Assembly: GCF_003853705.1 (NCBI RefSeq)
Contig: NZ_QTQI01000005.1
Span: 124,001 to 188,000, forward strand
Length of the DNA: 64,000 nucleotides
Direction of reading: 5' to 3'
DNA from: Burkholderia sp. Bp8992
GTDB lineage: Bacteria; Pseudomonadota; Gammaproteobacteria; Burkholderiales; Burkholderiaceae
Positions 51,197 through 60,864 of this stretch are shown in pieces. The translations under genes and the position numbers were made by a program. The notes beneath the pieces are model-generated. The model ran no database searches and was not told where the DNA came from. It saw only the letters and a program-made list of their open reading frames with translations. The stretch's first letter is position 1, and the number at the start of each line of letters is the position of its first letter.

Positions 51197-52300
51197 TCAT
51201 TCCTCGATCGATGCGGGATTCGCGATGGCGTGCGCAATCGCGGCGCCCAGTTCTTCGGTGGTGGCCGTGCCGCCCATGTCGCGGGTGCGCGGGCCGGCGA
51301 CGAGCACGGATTCGATCGCGGCGACGATTTCGGCGGCCGCGGCTTCGTAGCGCGATTCGCCGCGACCGAGGTGTTGAAGCAGCAACGCGGCCGACCAGAT
51401 CTGGCCGATCGGATTCGCGATGCCGCGGCCCGCGATGTCGGGTGCCGAGCCGTGCACCGGCTCGAACAGCGAAGGGAAGCGGCGCTCCGGGTTCAGGTTC
51501 GCCGACGGCGCGATGCCGATCGTGCCGGTGCAGGCCGGGCCGAGGTCGGACAGGATGTCGCCGAACAGGTTCGAGGCGACGACGACATCGAAGCGATCCG
51601 GATTCTGGACGAAGTGCGCACACAGTATGTCGATGTGATATTTGCGCGTTTCGATGTCCGGGAACGAGCGGGCGATCTCCGCGACGCGCTCGTCCCAGAA
51701 CGGCATGGTGATCGAGATGCCGTTGGATTTCGTCGCCGCCGTCAGCTGCTTGCGCGGGCGCGAGCGGGCGAGTTCGAATGCGAACCTGAGTACGCGGTCG
51801 ACGCCGATGCGCGAGAAAACCGACTGCTGCACGGCGATCTCTCGATCGGTCCCGGTGAACATCCGGCCGCCTACCGGCGAATACTCGCCTTCCGTGTTCT
51901 CGCGCACGACGATGAAGTCGATGTCGCCCGGCCGACGTCCGGCGAGCGGCGCGGGCACGCCCGGCATCAGGCGCACGGGGCGCAGGTTCACGTACTGATC
52001 GAACTCGCGCCGGATCTTGATCAGCGACTCCCACACGGCGACGTGGTCCGGCACGACATCGGGCGTGCCGACGGCGCCGAAGAAAATGGCGTCGTGCGCG
52101 CCGATCTGCCGTGCCCAGTCGGCCGGCATCATCGTGCCGTGGCGAACGTAGTGATCGGTACACCAGTCGCCGAACTCGTCGAACGCCAGCGGAATGTCGA
52201 AGCGGTCCGCGGTAGCGCGAAGCACGCGCAGGCCTTCGGGCATCACTTCCTTGCCGATGCCGTCGCCGGCGATGACCGCGATGCGGTGCGGGTTCTTCAT
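51197..52300 (-). CDS. ttuC: Tartrate dehydrogenase/decarboxylase (TtuC-like)
   Basis: 367 aa, isopropylmalate/isocitrate dehydrogenase superfamily. The start HRIAVIAGDGIGKEVMPEG, the substrate site with VRENTEGEYSPVGGR, NAD site and the C-terminal FEPVHGSAPDIAGRGIANPIGQIWSAALLLQHLG match TtuC-type D-malate/tartrate dehydrogenases. The ATG at 52300 follows GGAGG with normal spacing; an ATG at 52318 is an alternative. Alternative substrates are D-malate or 3-isopropylmalate. The divergent LysR gene upstream in the sense of the cluster and the ACS transporter complete the unit. Confidence 0.85.
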   Translation of the reverse strand: MKNPHRIAVIAGDGIGKEVMPEGLRVLRATADRFDIPLAFDEFGDWCTDHYVRHGTMMPADWARQIGAHDAIFFGAVGTPDVVPDHVAVWESLIKIRREFDQYVNLRPVRLMPGVPAPLAGRRPGDIDFIVVRENTEGEYSPVGGRMFTGTDREIAVQQSVFSRIGVDRVLRFAFELARSRPRKQLTAATKSNGISITMPFWDERVAEIARSFPDIETRKYHIDILCAHFVQNPDRFDVVVASNLFGDILSDLGPACTGTIGIAPSANLNPERRFPSLFEPVHGSAPDIAGRGIANPIGQIWSAALLLQHLGRGESRYEAAAAEIVAAIESVLVAGPRTRDMGGTATTEELGAAIAHAIANPASIEE

Positions 52301-52622
52301 TTTGCGGGAAGCCTCCATGACGAAGCTGGCGTCCCGCACGGGAGAGGCAGACACGCGGAGGGTGTGCGAGCCGGACAGCATCGAACTGCTGCGCGGTGGC
52401 CGTTGATACGCGACGCTGCCTCCGATCACGTCGGATCACGTCGGATCACGTCGGATCACGTCGGCGTGTCTCCTGTGTCTCTTCCGTTGCGGTAACCGGC
52501 GGACTGTTGAATCTGTCCGTCGAATCTACTGCGTCGCAGGCGCCGCAAGGAAGTGCGGATCCGTGAACGGGACCTTCGAAAATCTGCAACACGCCGGCGC
52601 GCGCGGCCGCGTGGCGGCACAG
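52301..52622. other. Region between ttuC and the LysR gene
   Basis: 322 bp with no gene seen, holding the 10-bp tandem repeat. The DNA between the repeat and the LysR stop (52465-52622) is unremarkable. Confidence 0.5.
52424..52464. repeat. Four-copy 10-bp tandem repeat upstream of ttuC
   Basis: GATCACGTCG occurs four times without gaps (52424-52463), plus one base. The 10-bp unit is close to one helical turn, and the array lies 123 bp before the ttuC start and 160 bp after the LysR stop. It could be a simple-sequence expansion or phased protein-binding sites. Confidence 0.85.
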
Positions 52623-53543
52623 TCAGTCGGTCGATTGCCCGGCGTCACCGGAGACGAGCGAGGGCGGCGCGAACGATGCGAGGAACTCGAACAGCTTGCG
52701 CGTCGGCAGCGGCACGGCGCCGGCGCGAATGCCGACCGACATGACGCGGTTCGCCCACGGATCGTTGAGGCGGATGAAGCGCAGGTGCATCGGTTCGCGA
52801 AACAGCGCGACCGCGCGCTCGGGCAGGATGCCGATGCCTTGCCCTGCGGCGATCAGCCGGCACATCGCTTCGAAGCTCTGCACCTGCACGCGGAAGCGGA
52901 CCGACTTGCCGAGCAGTGCCGCTTCCCGGACGAGCGAACGCGTGAGTTCCGAGCGGTCGTCGAGCGCGACCAGATCGTGGTCGAGCAGCGCGCTGAAGTC
53001 GATCGCGTCGCCGGTGAGCGGGTAGTCGTCGGGCACGACCACGCTGGCCCGGTCCATGCAGTAAGGGGCGAGGTGAATCCCTTCGGGCGCGGTGCGCGAC
53101 GTGACGATGCCGACGTCCGCGCGGCCTTCGCGCAGCGCCTGCAGGATGTCGGAGCTTCTCAGCTCGCTGATCTGCAGCTTGATGTCGCGATAGCGTTGCG
53201 AAAAGGTGCGCAACTGATCGGGAAGATCCTGGCTGATCGCCGAGATGTTCGCGAACACGCGGACGCGGCCGACCGCGCCTTTCGTATAGTCGGACAGCTC
53301 GCTGTAGATCGCATCGGTGCGCAGCAGCAGCTCGGTCGCGTGGCGCAACAGTGCTTCGCCGGCAGGCGTGAGTTCGACGCCGGCCACCGTGCGGTTCAGC
53401 AGCACCACGCGAAAGTGATGCTCGAGCAGCGCGATCCGGCGGCTTGCGGTGGAAAGCGACATGTGGGACTGCTGCGCGGCGCGCGACAGGCTGCCCAGCT
53501 CGGCTGCACGGACGAACAGGGCGAGGGACGTGAGATCGAACAA
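52623..53543 (-). CDS. LysR-family regulator of the tartrate island
   Basis: 306 aa. HTH: FDLTSLALFVRAAELGSLSRAAQQSHMSLSTASRRIALLE, ligand domain from residue 90. It lies between ttuC and the ACS transporter, as ttuA, a LysR gene, does in Agrobacterium tartrate operons; this suggests it controls both. No frameshift or truncation is seen. Confidence 0.88.
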   Translation of the reverse strand: MFDLTSLALFVRAAELGSLSRAAQQSHMSLSTASRRIALLEHHFRVVLLNRTVAGVELTPAGEALLRHATELLLRTDAIYSELSDYTKGAVGRVRVFANISAISQDLPDQLRTFSQRYRDIKLQISELRSSDILQALREGRADVGIVTSRTAPEGIHLAPYCMDRASVVVPDDYPLTGDAIDFSALLDHDLVALDDRSELTRSLVREAALLGKSVRFRVQVQSFEAMCRLIAAGQGIGILPERAVALFREPMHLRFIRLNDPWANRVMSVGIRAGAVPLPTRKLFEFLASFAPPSLVSGDAGQSTD

Positions 53544-53930
53544 GCGCGGACTCCGGTTGAAACTGCGGCAAGTATGTCATTCATCGATGCGCTCCACGGT
53601 GTCGAGCGAAGTGGTGCTAACCCTGACTGGCCGCGAATGGTGCGCCGCACACCGCGACGCCGCCGTCACGCTGCACCGGCCCGTGTCGTGCGAGCGATCG
53701 GCGGCTGGAATCCGTTTTATCGGCGGCTTGTGCATCGCACCGTACGATGCCGGCCGGCCCGTGCGTTCGAGATATTCGAAGTGCCGCTTGAAGGATTTCG
53801 CATATCGAGTGCGCGGGGCAGCCGGTAGATTCGAACCGTCCCCTGTCGCACACTCCTATCTCGACAGCGACTGCACGCGCGGCGATGCAAGCATGCACGC
53901 GGGGCCATCCAAGAACTTTCGGAGACAAAC
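53544..53930. other. Intergenic region upstream of the ACS transporter
   Basis: 387 bp. TTCGA-N5-TCGAA (53766-53780) is a small inverted repeat that could be read by the LysR protein. GGAGACAAAC before the GTG start of the transporter is the ribosome site. No gene recognised. Confidence 0.5.
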
Positions 53931-55259
53931 GTGGAAATCGACGCGACCTGCAACCCGGGCGACCTCGCAGCCCCGGCATCGGCGCACGACCTCGCAACGG
54001 AGGACCGGATCTTTCGTCGGCTCGCCGTGCAAATCCTGCCCATCCTGATGTTCGCGTACGTCACGTCGTACATCGATCGCGTGAACGTCAGCTTCGCCAA
54101 ACTGCAGATGAGCCAGCACCTGGGCTTCTCCGATGCGGTGTTCGGCTTCGGTGCAGGGATATTCTTTCTCGGTTACGTGATCTTCGAGGTGCCGAGCAAC
54201 ATGCTGCTGGTGCGCGTCGGGCCGCGCCGCTGGATCACCCGGATCGTCGTGTCGTGGGGCGTCGTGTCGGGATTGACGGCGTTCGTGTCCACGCCGATGC
54301 AGTTCTACGTGATGCGCTTTCTGCTCGGTGTCGCCGAGGCCGGCTTCATCCCGGCCATCGTGCTCTACATGGCCCGCTCGTTTCCGGGGCGGCGGCGCGC
54401 GCGAATCCTGTCGATGTTCTATGCGGCGCTCGCGCTGGCCGGGTTGATCGGATCGCCGTTGACCGGCTTCATCCTTCAGTATTTCGACGGGGCGCTGCAG
54501 ATCCCGGGCTGGAAATGGATCTTCGCCCTCGAGGCGCTGCCGGCGTTCCTGGCCGCCTTCTACGTATGGAAGGGGCTCGACGACGACGTCACGCGCAGCG
54601 AGCGCTTCTCGCCGGCGGACCGCGCCATCCTGGCGCGCGTGCTGGCGGAAGATCGTGCGACGACCGAGTCGATCGATCACCGCGGTCTGTTATCGAACTG
54701 GCTCGTGTGGGCATTCTGCGTGATCTACTTTCTCGACGTGTTCGCGATTTACGGCTATACATTCTGGGCGCCGACGATGATCAAGCAGATGGGCATCGGC
54801 AGCGATTTCGTCATCGGCTTGCTCGCCGCGCTGCCGAATGCGGTGGCCGTGGTCGTGATGGTCCTGTTCGGACGCAGCGCGGACCGCCGCGGCCGGCAGC
54901 GGCTGCACGTCGCCGCGCTTTTGCTGATGGGCGCGACCGGGCTCGGGCTGTCGGTCGTCTGGCACGATCAGCTGTGGCTCGGCATGTTCGCGCTCTGCAT
55001 CGCGAACGCGGGGCTCATCTCGTTTCCGCCGCTGTTCTGGAGCATGCCGACCGCGGCGCTCGGCACCGCGTCGGTATCGATGGGCATCGCGGTGATCAGC
55101 TCGTTCGGGAATCTCGGCGGCTTCTTCGGGCCCTACGCGGTCGGCTACCTGAAGCAGATGTCGGGCAGTCTCGCCGCGCCGCTGTTCCTGATGGTCGGGT
55201 GCCTGCTGTCGGGCATCGTCCTCACGATGCTGCTGCCGTCGCGGCTGGTCGACCGGTAG
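53931..55259 (+). CDS. ACS-family (anion:cation symporter) MFS transporter
   Basis: 442 aa, GTG start. VTSYIDRVNVSFAKLQMSQHLGFSDAVFGFGAGIFFLGYVIFEVPSNMLLVRVGPRRWI is the ACS-family hallmark (Y-D-R, then GxGIFFxGYxxFEVPSN). Twelve helices are visible. ACS transporters take up organic anions such as tartrate, phthalate or glucarate; the neighbouring tartrate dehydrogenase favours tartrate. Confidence 0.92.
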   Translation: MEIDATCNPGDLAAPASAHDLATEDRIFRRLAVQILPILMFAYVTSYIDRVNVSFAKLQMSQHLGFSDAVFGFGAGIFFLGYVIFEVPSNMLLVRVGPRRWITRIVVSWGVVSGLTAFVSTPMQFYVMRFLLGVAEAGFIPAIVLYMARSFPGRRRARILSMFYAALALAGLIGSPLTGFILQYFDGALQIPGWKWIFALEALPAFLAAFYVWKGLDDDVTRSERFSPADRAILARVLAEDRATTESIDHRGLLSNWLVWAFCVIYFLDVFAIYGYTFWAPTMIKQMGIGSDFVIGLLAALPNAVAVVVMVLFGRSADRRGRQRLHVAALLLMGATGLGLSVVWHDQLWLGMFALCIANAGLISFPPLFWSMPTAALGTASVSMGIAVISSFGNLGGFFGPYAVGYLKQMSGSLAAPLFLMVGCLLSGIVLTMLLPSRLVDR

Positions 55260-55317
55260 CGGCAATCCATTTCGCCGCGGACACTGCGCCGCGGCGCCAT
55301 CTTTTGACGGGAACGAC

Positions 55318-56220
55318 ATGAAACAGCAGATTGGCCTGATCGGCGTGGGTTTGATGGGGCATGGCATTGCGCGCAACGTGCTGAAGCACGGCTTTCCGCT
55401 CACGGTCGTCGAGCATCCGGGCAACCAGCCGCTCGACGAATTGCTGCGCGGCGGCGTACGGACCGTGCGGACCGCGCGCGAACTGGCCGCGCAAGCGGAC
55501 GTCATCATCCTCTGCGTGACGGGCTCCCCCGAAGTGGAAGCGGTGCTCACCGGTGACGACGGCGTGTTGGCCGGCCTGAAGGACAACGCGATCGTCGTCG
55601 ATTGTTCGACCGCCGTTCCCGAGTCGACCGTCAGGATGGCGCGGCGGGTCGAAGCGGCGGGCGGCCGTTTCGTCGACGCGCCGATGACGCGCGGCGCCAG
55701 GGAGGCGCACGAGGGCCGGCTGAACCTGCTGGTCGGTGCGTCGCCCGCGGTGTTCGCGGAGATCAGGCCGGTGCTCGCGTGCTTCGCGGAAAACATCACG
55801 CGCGTCGGCGATGTCGGGGCCGGCCACAGCATGAAGCTGCTGCACAACTTTGTTTCGCTCGGGACCATCGCGCTGCTGTCGGAAGCCGTTGCGTGCGCGA
55901 AGCGCTCGGGCGTGGACGTCGCTGTGCTGACCGACGTGCTCGCCAACGGCGGTGGCGGCGGCGCCGCACTGAGCCGGCTGCGTCCGTTCCTGGAGACGGG
56001 CGACACGTCCGCGCTGCCGTTCCATATGGCGAATGCGCTCAAGGATCTGTCCTACTACTCGGCGATGGCCGAAGGCGTCGAGGCCGCCCATGCGATCGCG
56101 GCGGCAGTCACGGATACGTACCGCGATGCCGTTGCCGGCGCCGGTGCGCATTGTCCCGTGCTGAAGTTGTCGGATGTCCTGATGATGGGGCCCGCGCACG
56201 ACGAGGGCGCGTCGCGTTGA
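55318..56220 (+). CDS. Beta-hydroxyacid dehydrogenase (3-hydroxyisobutyrate/tartronate-semialdehyde reductase type)
   Basis: 300 aa. GLIGVGLMGHGIARNVL is the Rossmann loop; VDAPMTRGAREAHEGRLNLLVG matches the substrate-binding D-A-P-V/M-x-R-G/S-x-x-x-A-x-x-G-x-L, and GAGHSMKLLHNFVSLGTIALLSEA contains the catalytic Lys in G-x-x-x-K-L-x-x-N. It starts 58 bp after the transporter. GarR-like tartronate-semialdehyde reductase would fit a tartrate route but others are possible. Confidence 0.85.
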   Translation: MKQQIGLIGVGLMGHGIARNVLKHGFPLTVVEHPGNQPLDELLRGGVRTVRTARELAAQADVIILCVTGSPEVEAVLTGDDGVLAGLKDNAIVVDCSTAVPESTVRMARRVEAAGGRFVDAPMTRGAREAHEGRLNLLVGASPAVFAEIRPVLACFAENITRVGDVGAGHSMKLLHNFVSLGTIALLSEAVACAKRSGVDVAVLTDVLANGGGGGAALSRLRPFLETGDTSALPFHMANALKDLSYYSAMAEGVEAAHAIAAAVTDTYRDAVAGAGAHCPVLKLSDVLMMGPAHDEGASR

Positions 56221-56478
56221 TGGGGCGTGCGGCGGCGCGCTCGGCGAATGACGAGCGCGCCGCTCGCCGAAATTGACTGCCACGTCACATAGCGGGACGC
56301 CGAACTGCACAGCCACGGTTGGAAGTTGTCGGTCGAGCGGCGCAGGGCGGTGGCTGACGGCCTCGGGTCAGAAGGAGCCGTCGAACTGATGCGTCCAGAT
56401 CGACGACGATCGCGTTTCCGCGGACTTGCTCGAGCTCGTCCGCCCTGACTATCTCGGCTGGCATACGCAGGGGCTGCA
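56221..56478. other. Intergenic region, no gene recognised
   Basis: 258 bp between the dehydrogenase and the convergent cupin. A 67-codon open frame on the minus strand (from 56488) has no motif or ribosome site. GC is lower than the flanking genes. Confidence 0.4.
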
Positions 56479-56904
56479 TTAAATCCACTGGTCGTTCTCG
56501 ACAGTACGCTCGCTCGCCGCGCCGTCGCCCGTGTTCACCACACCTCGCGGCTCGATCAGCAGCATCTTTACTTCGGCATTTGCACAGGGCTTGTGTTCGA
56601 CGCCCTTCGGCACCACCGCCATCTGACCGGCACGCAGCACAATGGAACCGTCACCCGAGGGACCCGCGCGAAGATCGATACGCAACTCGCCTTCAAGCAC
56701 GATGAACGTTTCGTCGGTATCGGCATGGCGGTGCCACTGAAATTCGCCTTCGACTTTCACAACCTTGAACTGATAGTCGTTCATTTCCGCGATGACACGA
56801 GGTTCCCAGTGACCGTCGATTAGCGCGATCTTTCCGGTCAAGTCGATGGTCTGGCACTGGCCGCGTTCGGCCGGCACGTTGCTGTGTTTCGAGGATTGGG
56901 ACAC
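56479..56904 (-). CDS. Cupin-domain protein
   Basis: 141 aa. The cupin barrel shows EFQWHRHADTDETFIVLEGELRI (the H-x-H...E metal site) and AGQMAVVPKGVEHKPCANAEVKMLLIEP (the second His). A single cupin of this size could be a phosphosugar isomerase, oxygenase or ligand-binder; function unknown. GAAAGGAGAGAACGG precedes the ATG at 56904. Downstream of the AraC gene on the same strand. Confidence 0.85.
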   Translation of the reverse strand: MSQSSKHSNVPAERGQCQTIDLTGKIALIDGHWEPRVIAEMNDYQFKVVKVEGEFQWHRHADTDETFIVLEGELRIDLRAGPSGDGSIVLRAGQMAVVPKGVEHKPCANAEVKMLLIEPRGVVNTGDGAASERTVENDQWI

Positions 56905-56981
56905 CGTTCTCTCCTTTCAAGGGGCAATGCTTCGAGAATACGCATGCTCCTTGCGGCCGTATTGAACGATCGTGTGTGTTT

Positions 56982-57809
56982 TCAGCCGCGTTGGATGCTG
57001 CCCGTGACCTGGAGCCAGTGCCCCGGCGTCATGCCGAATGTTTTCGAGAAGTGACGCGTCATGTGGCTCTGGTCAGCAAAACCCGCGGCCGCAGCGGCGT
57101 GAACGAGTGAGGTGCCAGCGAGCAGCATGCGGCGCACCGCATCGAGGCGCCGCATCGTCAGATAATGGTACGGGCTCGTGCCGTAGAAGGTGCGAAAGTC
57201 GTGCGACAGACTCCAGCGATCGCGGCCCGTCGCTGCTTCAAGTTCGGCGAGCGTGACGACGCGCGCGCAGTTCACGTGCAAATAGTCGCGCGCGCGCCGC
57301 GCCGCGAGGAAGTCGCCTTTCGGACGGCGTGTGGGCGTGCCGGCAACAGCGGCAAGCGCATGCGTCAGTTCGGCGAGGGCATCGCTTTGTTCAAGCGGTT
57401 CAAGCCTATGGCCGACGTGCTGCAGCAATGTTGTGGTTGCCGCCGCAAGGCGCGCATCGGTCGTCACGCCGCCTTCGAGGAACGGCAACGCCCGCCCGCC
57501 GAGCACGTCCTGAAAAAGCGCGGGTTCCACGTAGATCATCCGGTACTGAAACCCTTCGTCGGTACCCGCCTGACCATCGTGAGCCTCGTCGGGATGCAGC
57601 ACCATCGTGTTGCCCGCCAGGCTGTTTCGCATGCTGCGCCGATAGTTGAAACTCTGGACGCCAGCGATCGTGCGACCAATCGCATAGGTATCGTGGCGGT
57701 GCATGGCGTACGCCTTGCCGTGAAACCACGCTTCGATGCGTTCGACACCTTCTATCGGCTCGGCGCGCCTTACCCAGTCGGGGCATGAGAGTGTGGTTTG
57801 TCGGTTCAA
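56982..57809 (-). CDS. AraC-family regulator with N-terminal cupin
   Basis: 275 aa. Ligand domain: HRHDTYAIGRTIAGVQSFNYRRSM, and GNTMVLHPDEAHDG; double HTH: VVTLAELEAATGRDRWSLSHDFRTFYGTSPYHYLTMRRL, SLVHAAAAAGFADQSHMTRHFSKTFGMTPGHW. It resembles the AraC protein at 9886-10680 in layout and in the FADQSHxTRxFxxxFGxTPGxx motif. It faces the 700-bp spacer, so its target could be the cupin or the unknown DNA upstream. Confidence 0.88.
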   Translation of the reverse strand: MNRQTTLSCPDWVRRAEPIEGVERIEAWFHGKAYAMHRHDTYAIGRTIAGVQSFNYRRSMRNSLAGNTMVLHPDEAHDGQAGTDEGFQYRMIYVEPALFQDVLGGRALPFLEGGVTTDARLAAATTTLLQHVGHRLEPLEQSDALAELTHALAAVAGTPTRRPKGDFLAARRARDYLHVNCARVVTLAELEAATGRDRWSLSHDFRTFYGTSPYHYLTMRRLDAVRRMLLAGTSLVHAAAAAGFADQSHMTRHFSKTFGMTPGHWLQVTGSIQRG

Positions 57810-58509
57810 GATGTATGACCTTGGATGGCCTGAGGCATCACGCCGCGGGACGGGCGCTCAGGCGCTGTACGATGCAAAGCGCTATCCGGATTGTCGCACG
57901 GGATAGTCCGCTAGCGATGACATGCCACGGTCGCCGCGCCGGGTTGAAACGCGGCCGTCAGCCTGGTGGGTATTTGCCGAGGAGGTTAGCGTGGTCCTGA
58001 GTGGCGGCTATCAGGAAAGCTGAGTGTCCGTTGTGGGGTCGCAAAGAGCCGCTCGAGCGACGCCAGTGCGGCCTTTGGTGTTGCGCGCGACCGTTGGCAG
58101 ACATCGCCGGACGGCACGCAAACGCGCTAGAACCTTACCCCTGCGATCGGGTTGTCCGATCAACCCCGGTTTCTCACAACGTGGGACTTTCACTGCCGGC
58201 GCTGCACAAAAATCCATGATTGCGCGACAGTTTTTCCGATCCCGCGTCGGTGTCGACCGGCGAAGTGACATTTCTACTTCGCAAACGGTGACAACTTTGC
58301 CTTGTTCTTCGGCGGTGCCCAGCCGCGTCGCGCATTCCTCAGTCCGTGCATCACCGATGTGACAATTGCGTGTCATTAGCGAATATGTTTTTTTTCGCTT
58401 GATTACATCCCCGTCGTGCTGGATAGAATGCTACGCGTTCCTGACGAATACGGAACGGTTCGTACATTTGTGCCGCTTCGACCATAGCTAAAAAACTGGG
58501 GATCCAGAC
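57810..58509. other. 700-bp gene-free, relatively AT-rich spacer
   Basis: The longest gene-free stretch. It contains several short inverted repeats: GGGTTG-N6-CAACCC near 58150, GCGAAGT-N9-ACTTCGC (58260-58282) and TGACA-N6-TGTCA (58360-58375), and a run of eight T. I see no protein-coding frame, transposase remnant or RNA gene that I can support. GC falls clearly toward 58500, suggesting foreign or regulatory DNA. Confidence 0.55.
58399..58429 (+). promoter_or_regulatory. Candidate sigma-70 promoter of the polysaccharidase pair
   Basis: TTGATT (58399-58404), 19-bp spacer, TAGAAT (58424-58429). The -10 matches five of six consensus bases. A transcript would start about 75 bp before the first ATG at 58510. 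Confidence 0.35.
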
Positions 58510-60806
58510 ATGCGAGACAACGGAGCATCGACGATGCTGTCCGAGGAAGTCGTCCCACTCGGCGACATCGAGAATATTGCACGACGCCATTTCGTGATGG
58601 GGCTCGGTGCAACGCTTCTGGCCGGATGCGGCGGTGACGGAAGCAACGCGGTTACAGGCGGTGAGCGTACCTCGGCAAACGGCACCGGCCAGCCGTCCGG
58701 AGTGGCTCCGGCTTCGGACGGTATCGACGCAGGGGCGACGTCTGCAGGCACTGCCCAAACCCGCGCCTTCACGCATCCCGGCTTGCTGCATACCGAGGCG
58801 GATTTCGAACGCATGCGTGCCAAAGTCGGCGCCCACGCTTCCCCGTGGATCGACAGCTGGAACGTGCTCGTCGCCAACGGTCACACGCGGCTGACGAACA
58901 AGCCGAACCCGCAGGTCGGCATCTATCGCGGCAATGATCCCACGCATGGTCAGAACTACGGCGCGCTCTACAACGACATCGCCGCCGCCTATGGCGACGC
59001 GCTGCGCTGGAAGGTGTCGGAGACAAACGCTATGCCGACAAAGCTGTGGAGTATCTGGACCAATGGGCGTCGACGCTGACGACGCTTGGCGGCAGCGACG
59101 TGGCGCTCGCCGCCGGCATCTACGGCTACGAGTTCGCGAACGCAGCCGAAATCATGCGCGGCTACAGCGGCTGGAGTCCGGGCGGACTCGCGGCGTTTCA
59201 GGCAATGATGCGCAATGTCTTCTACCCGGTCAGCCATGCCTTCCTGACCCGCATCGACACCGCGATGGACACGCACTACTGGGCCAACTGGGGCCTGGCC
59301 AACATCGCGTGCGTCCTGGCCATCGGCGTGCTGTGCGACGATGCCGACCTCGTCAACGAGGCCATCACCCATTTCAAGACCGGTGGCAGCAACGGCTGTA
59401 TCCGGCAAGCCGTGTACTACGTGCACCCCGGCAACCTCGGGCAATGGCAGGAAGCCGGCCGTGACCAGGGCCACAGCACGCTCGGCATTGCATTGACGGG
59501 CGCCATTTGCGAGATGGCGTGGAACCAGGGCATCGACCTGTACGGCTACGACAACAATCGCTTTCTGGCGGGCGCGGAATACGTGGCCAAGGCCAACCTG
59601 AAGCAGGCAGGCGGCGCGTTCTACACGGTGCCTTTCGTCACGTACCAGAACAGCGCCGGCGTCATCCAGACGCAGTTCGCCGCCGGCGGGCAAGGCAATG
59701 CCCTGGGGCGGCCCTGCTGGGCGCTGGTGGCCAACCATTACATCAACCGCAAAGGCCTGGCGGCGCCTTACACCAAGCGCGCTGCCGAGCTTGTGGCGCC
59801 GGAAGGCGGCGGCGGCAACTACGGCCCCAACAGTGGCGGCTTCGACCAGCTTGGCTACGGCACGCTCACCTGCACGCTCGACCCCGGCACTCCAGCCGCA
59901 ACGCCGACCGGCCTGACCGGCTACGCCAGCGCTGGCAAGGTGGTGCTGTCGTGGTGGGGCAGCAGCAACGCCGTCAGCTACAACGTCAAGCGCGCCACCA
60001 TTGCCGACGGTCCGTACAGCACCATCCAGAGCGGTATCACCGATCTGCTGACCTATGCCGATATGCCAGCCGGTGCCGGAACGTATTTTTATGTCGTGAC
60101 AGCGCAAACGATTGCGGGCGAATCGGCGCTCTCCAACGAAGTGAAAGTGATCACGGCGCAGCAGCTGCTCGCGCATCTGACGTTTGATGAAGGCAGCGGC
60201 ATCACGGCCGCCGATAGCTCGGGCAACGGGCGCAATGGCACGCTCAACGGCGCAACGTGGGCGGCGGGGCACAGCGGCAACGCGGTCTCGCTCAACGGCT
60301 CGGGCGCGTATGTGGCCTTGCCCAACGATCTGCTGGTCGATGTGTCGGACTTCACCATCGCCAGCTGGGTGTTCTGGAACGGCGCGCAAACGTGGGCACG
60401 CCTGTTCGACTTCGGCACGGGCTTCCACCGCTACATGATGTTCACGCCGCGCGCGCAGTTGCGCAGCGGCTGGACCGGCATGCGCTTCGCCATGACGGCC
60501 AACGGCCCCGGTGACGGCCCGCCGGAACAGATCATCGACGCCCCCACCGAGCTGCCGAGCAAGAGATGGGTGCATGTGGCCGTCACGCTGTCGGGTTCGA
60601 CCGGCACGATATACGTGGACGGCACGCCCGTCAGTACCAACACGGCGATGTTCCAGGCGCCGTTCCGCCTGGGCAGTACCACGCAGAACTGGCTGGGCAA
60701 ATCGCAATACAGTGCCGACGCCACGTTCCACGGTCTGATCGACGATTTCCGCATCTATCGCGGTGCGCTCGGCGCTGCGCAGATTGCATCGCTCATGGCG
60801 CATTGA
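58510..60806 (+). pseudogene. Alginate-lyase-like lipoprotein with Fn3 and LamG domains, broken by a single-base frameshift
   Basis: Two frames cover one protein: 58510-59079 and a second from 59046 to 60806. Around 59019 the upstream frame reads AAG GTG TCG GAG ACA while the other frame, read back, gives GGA GAC AAA CGC TAT GCC GAC AAA GCT GTG GAG TAT; adding one G to the GG at 59019-59020 joins them as KVSGDKRYADKAVEYL. The restored protein has a signal with RRHF and lipobox LLAGC, an alginate-lyase-superfamily alpha-barrel (HPGLLHTEADFERMRAKV..., THYWANWGLANIACVLAIG, NLGQWQEAGRDQGHSTLG), a fibronectin III domain and a LamG/concanavalin-like domain. It would cleave or bind an acidic polysaccharide at the cell surface. 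A sequencing error is possible. Confidence 0.85.
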
Positions 60807-60864
60807 TTGCGCGGGGCCCGGTGGCGGGCCCTGCGATGGACCTCTCCCTTCAAGGACCTTTCGG

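Noticed and set aside
52424-52464. Origin iterons
   Set aside because: Only four 10-bp units, no Rep or Par gene nearby and no DnaA box seen.
56285-56488. 67-codon minus-strand frame before the cupin
   Set aside because: No motif or ribosome site and overlaps the cupin stop region; composition is uninformative.
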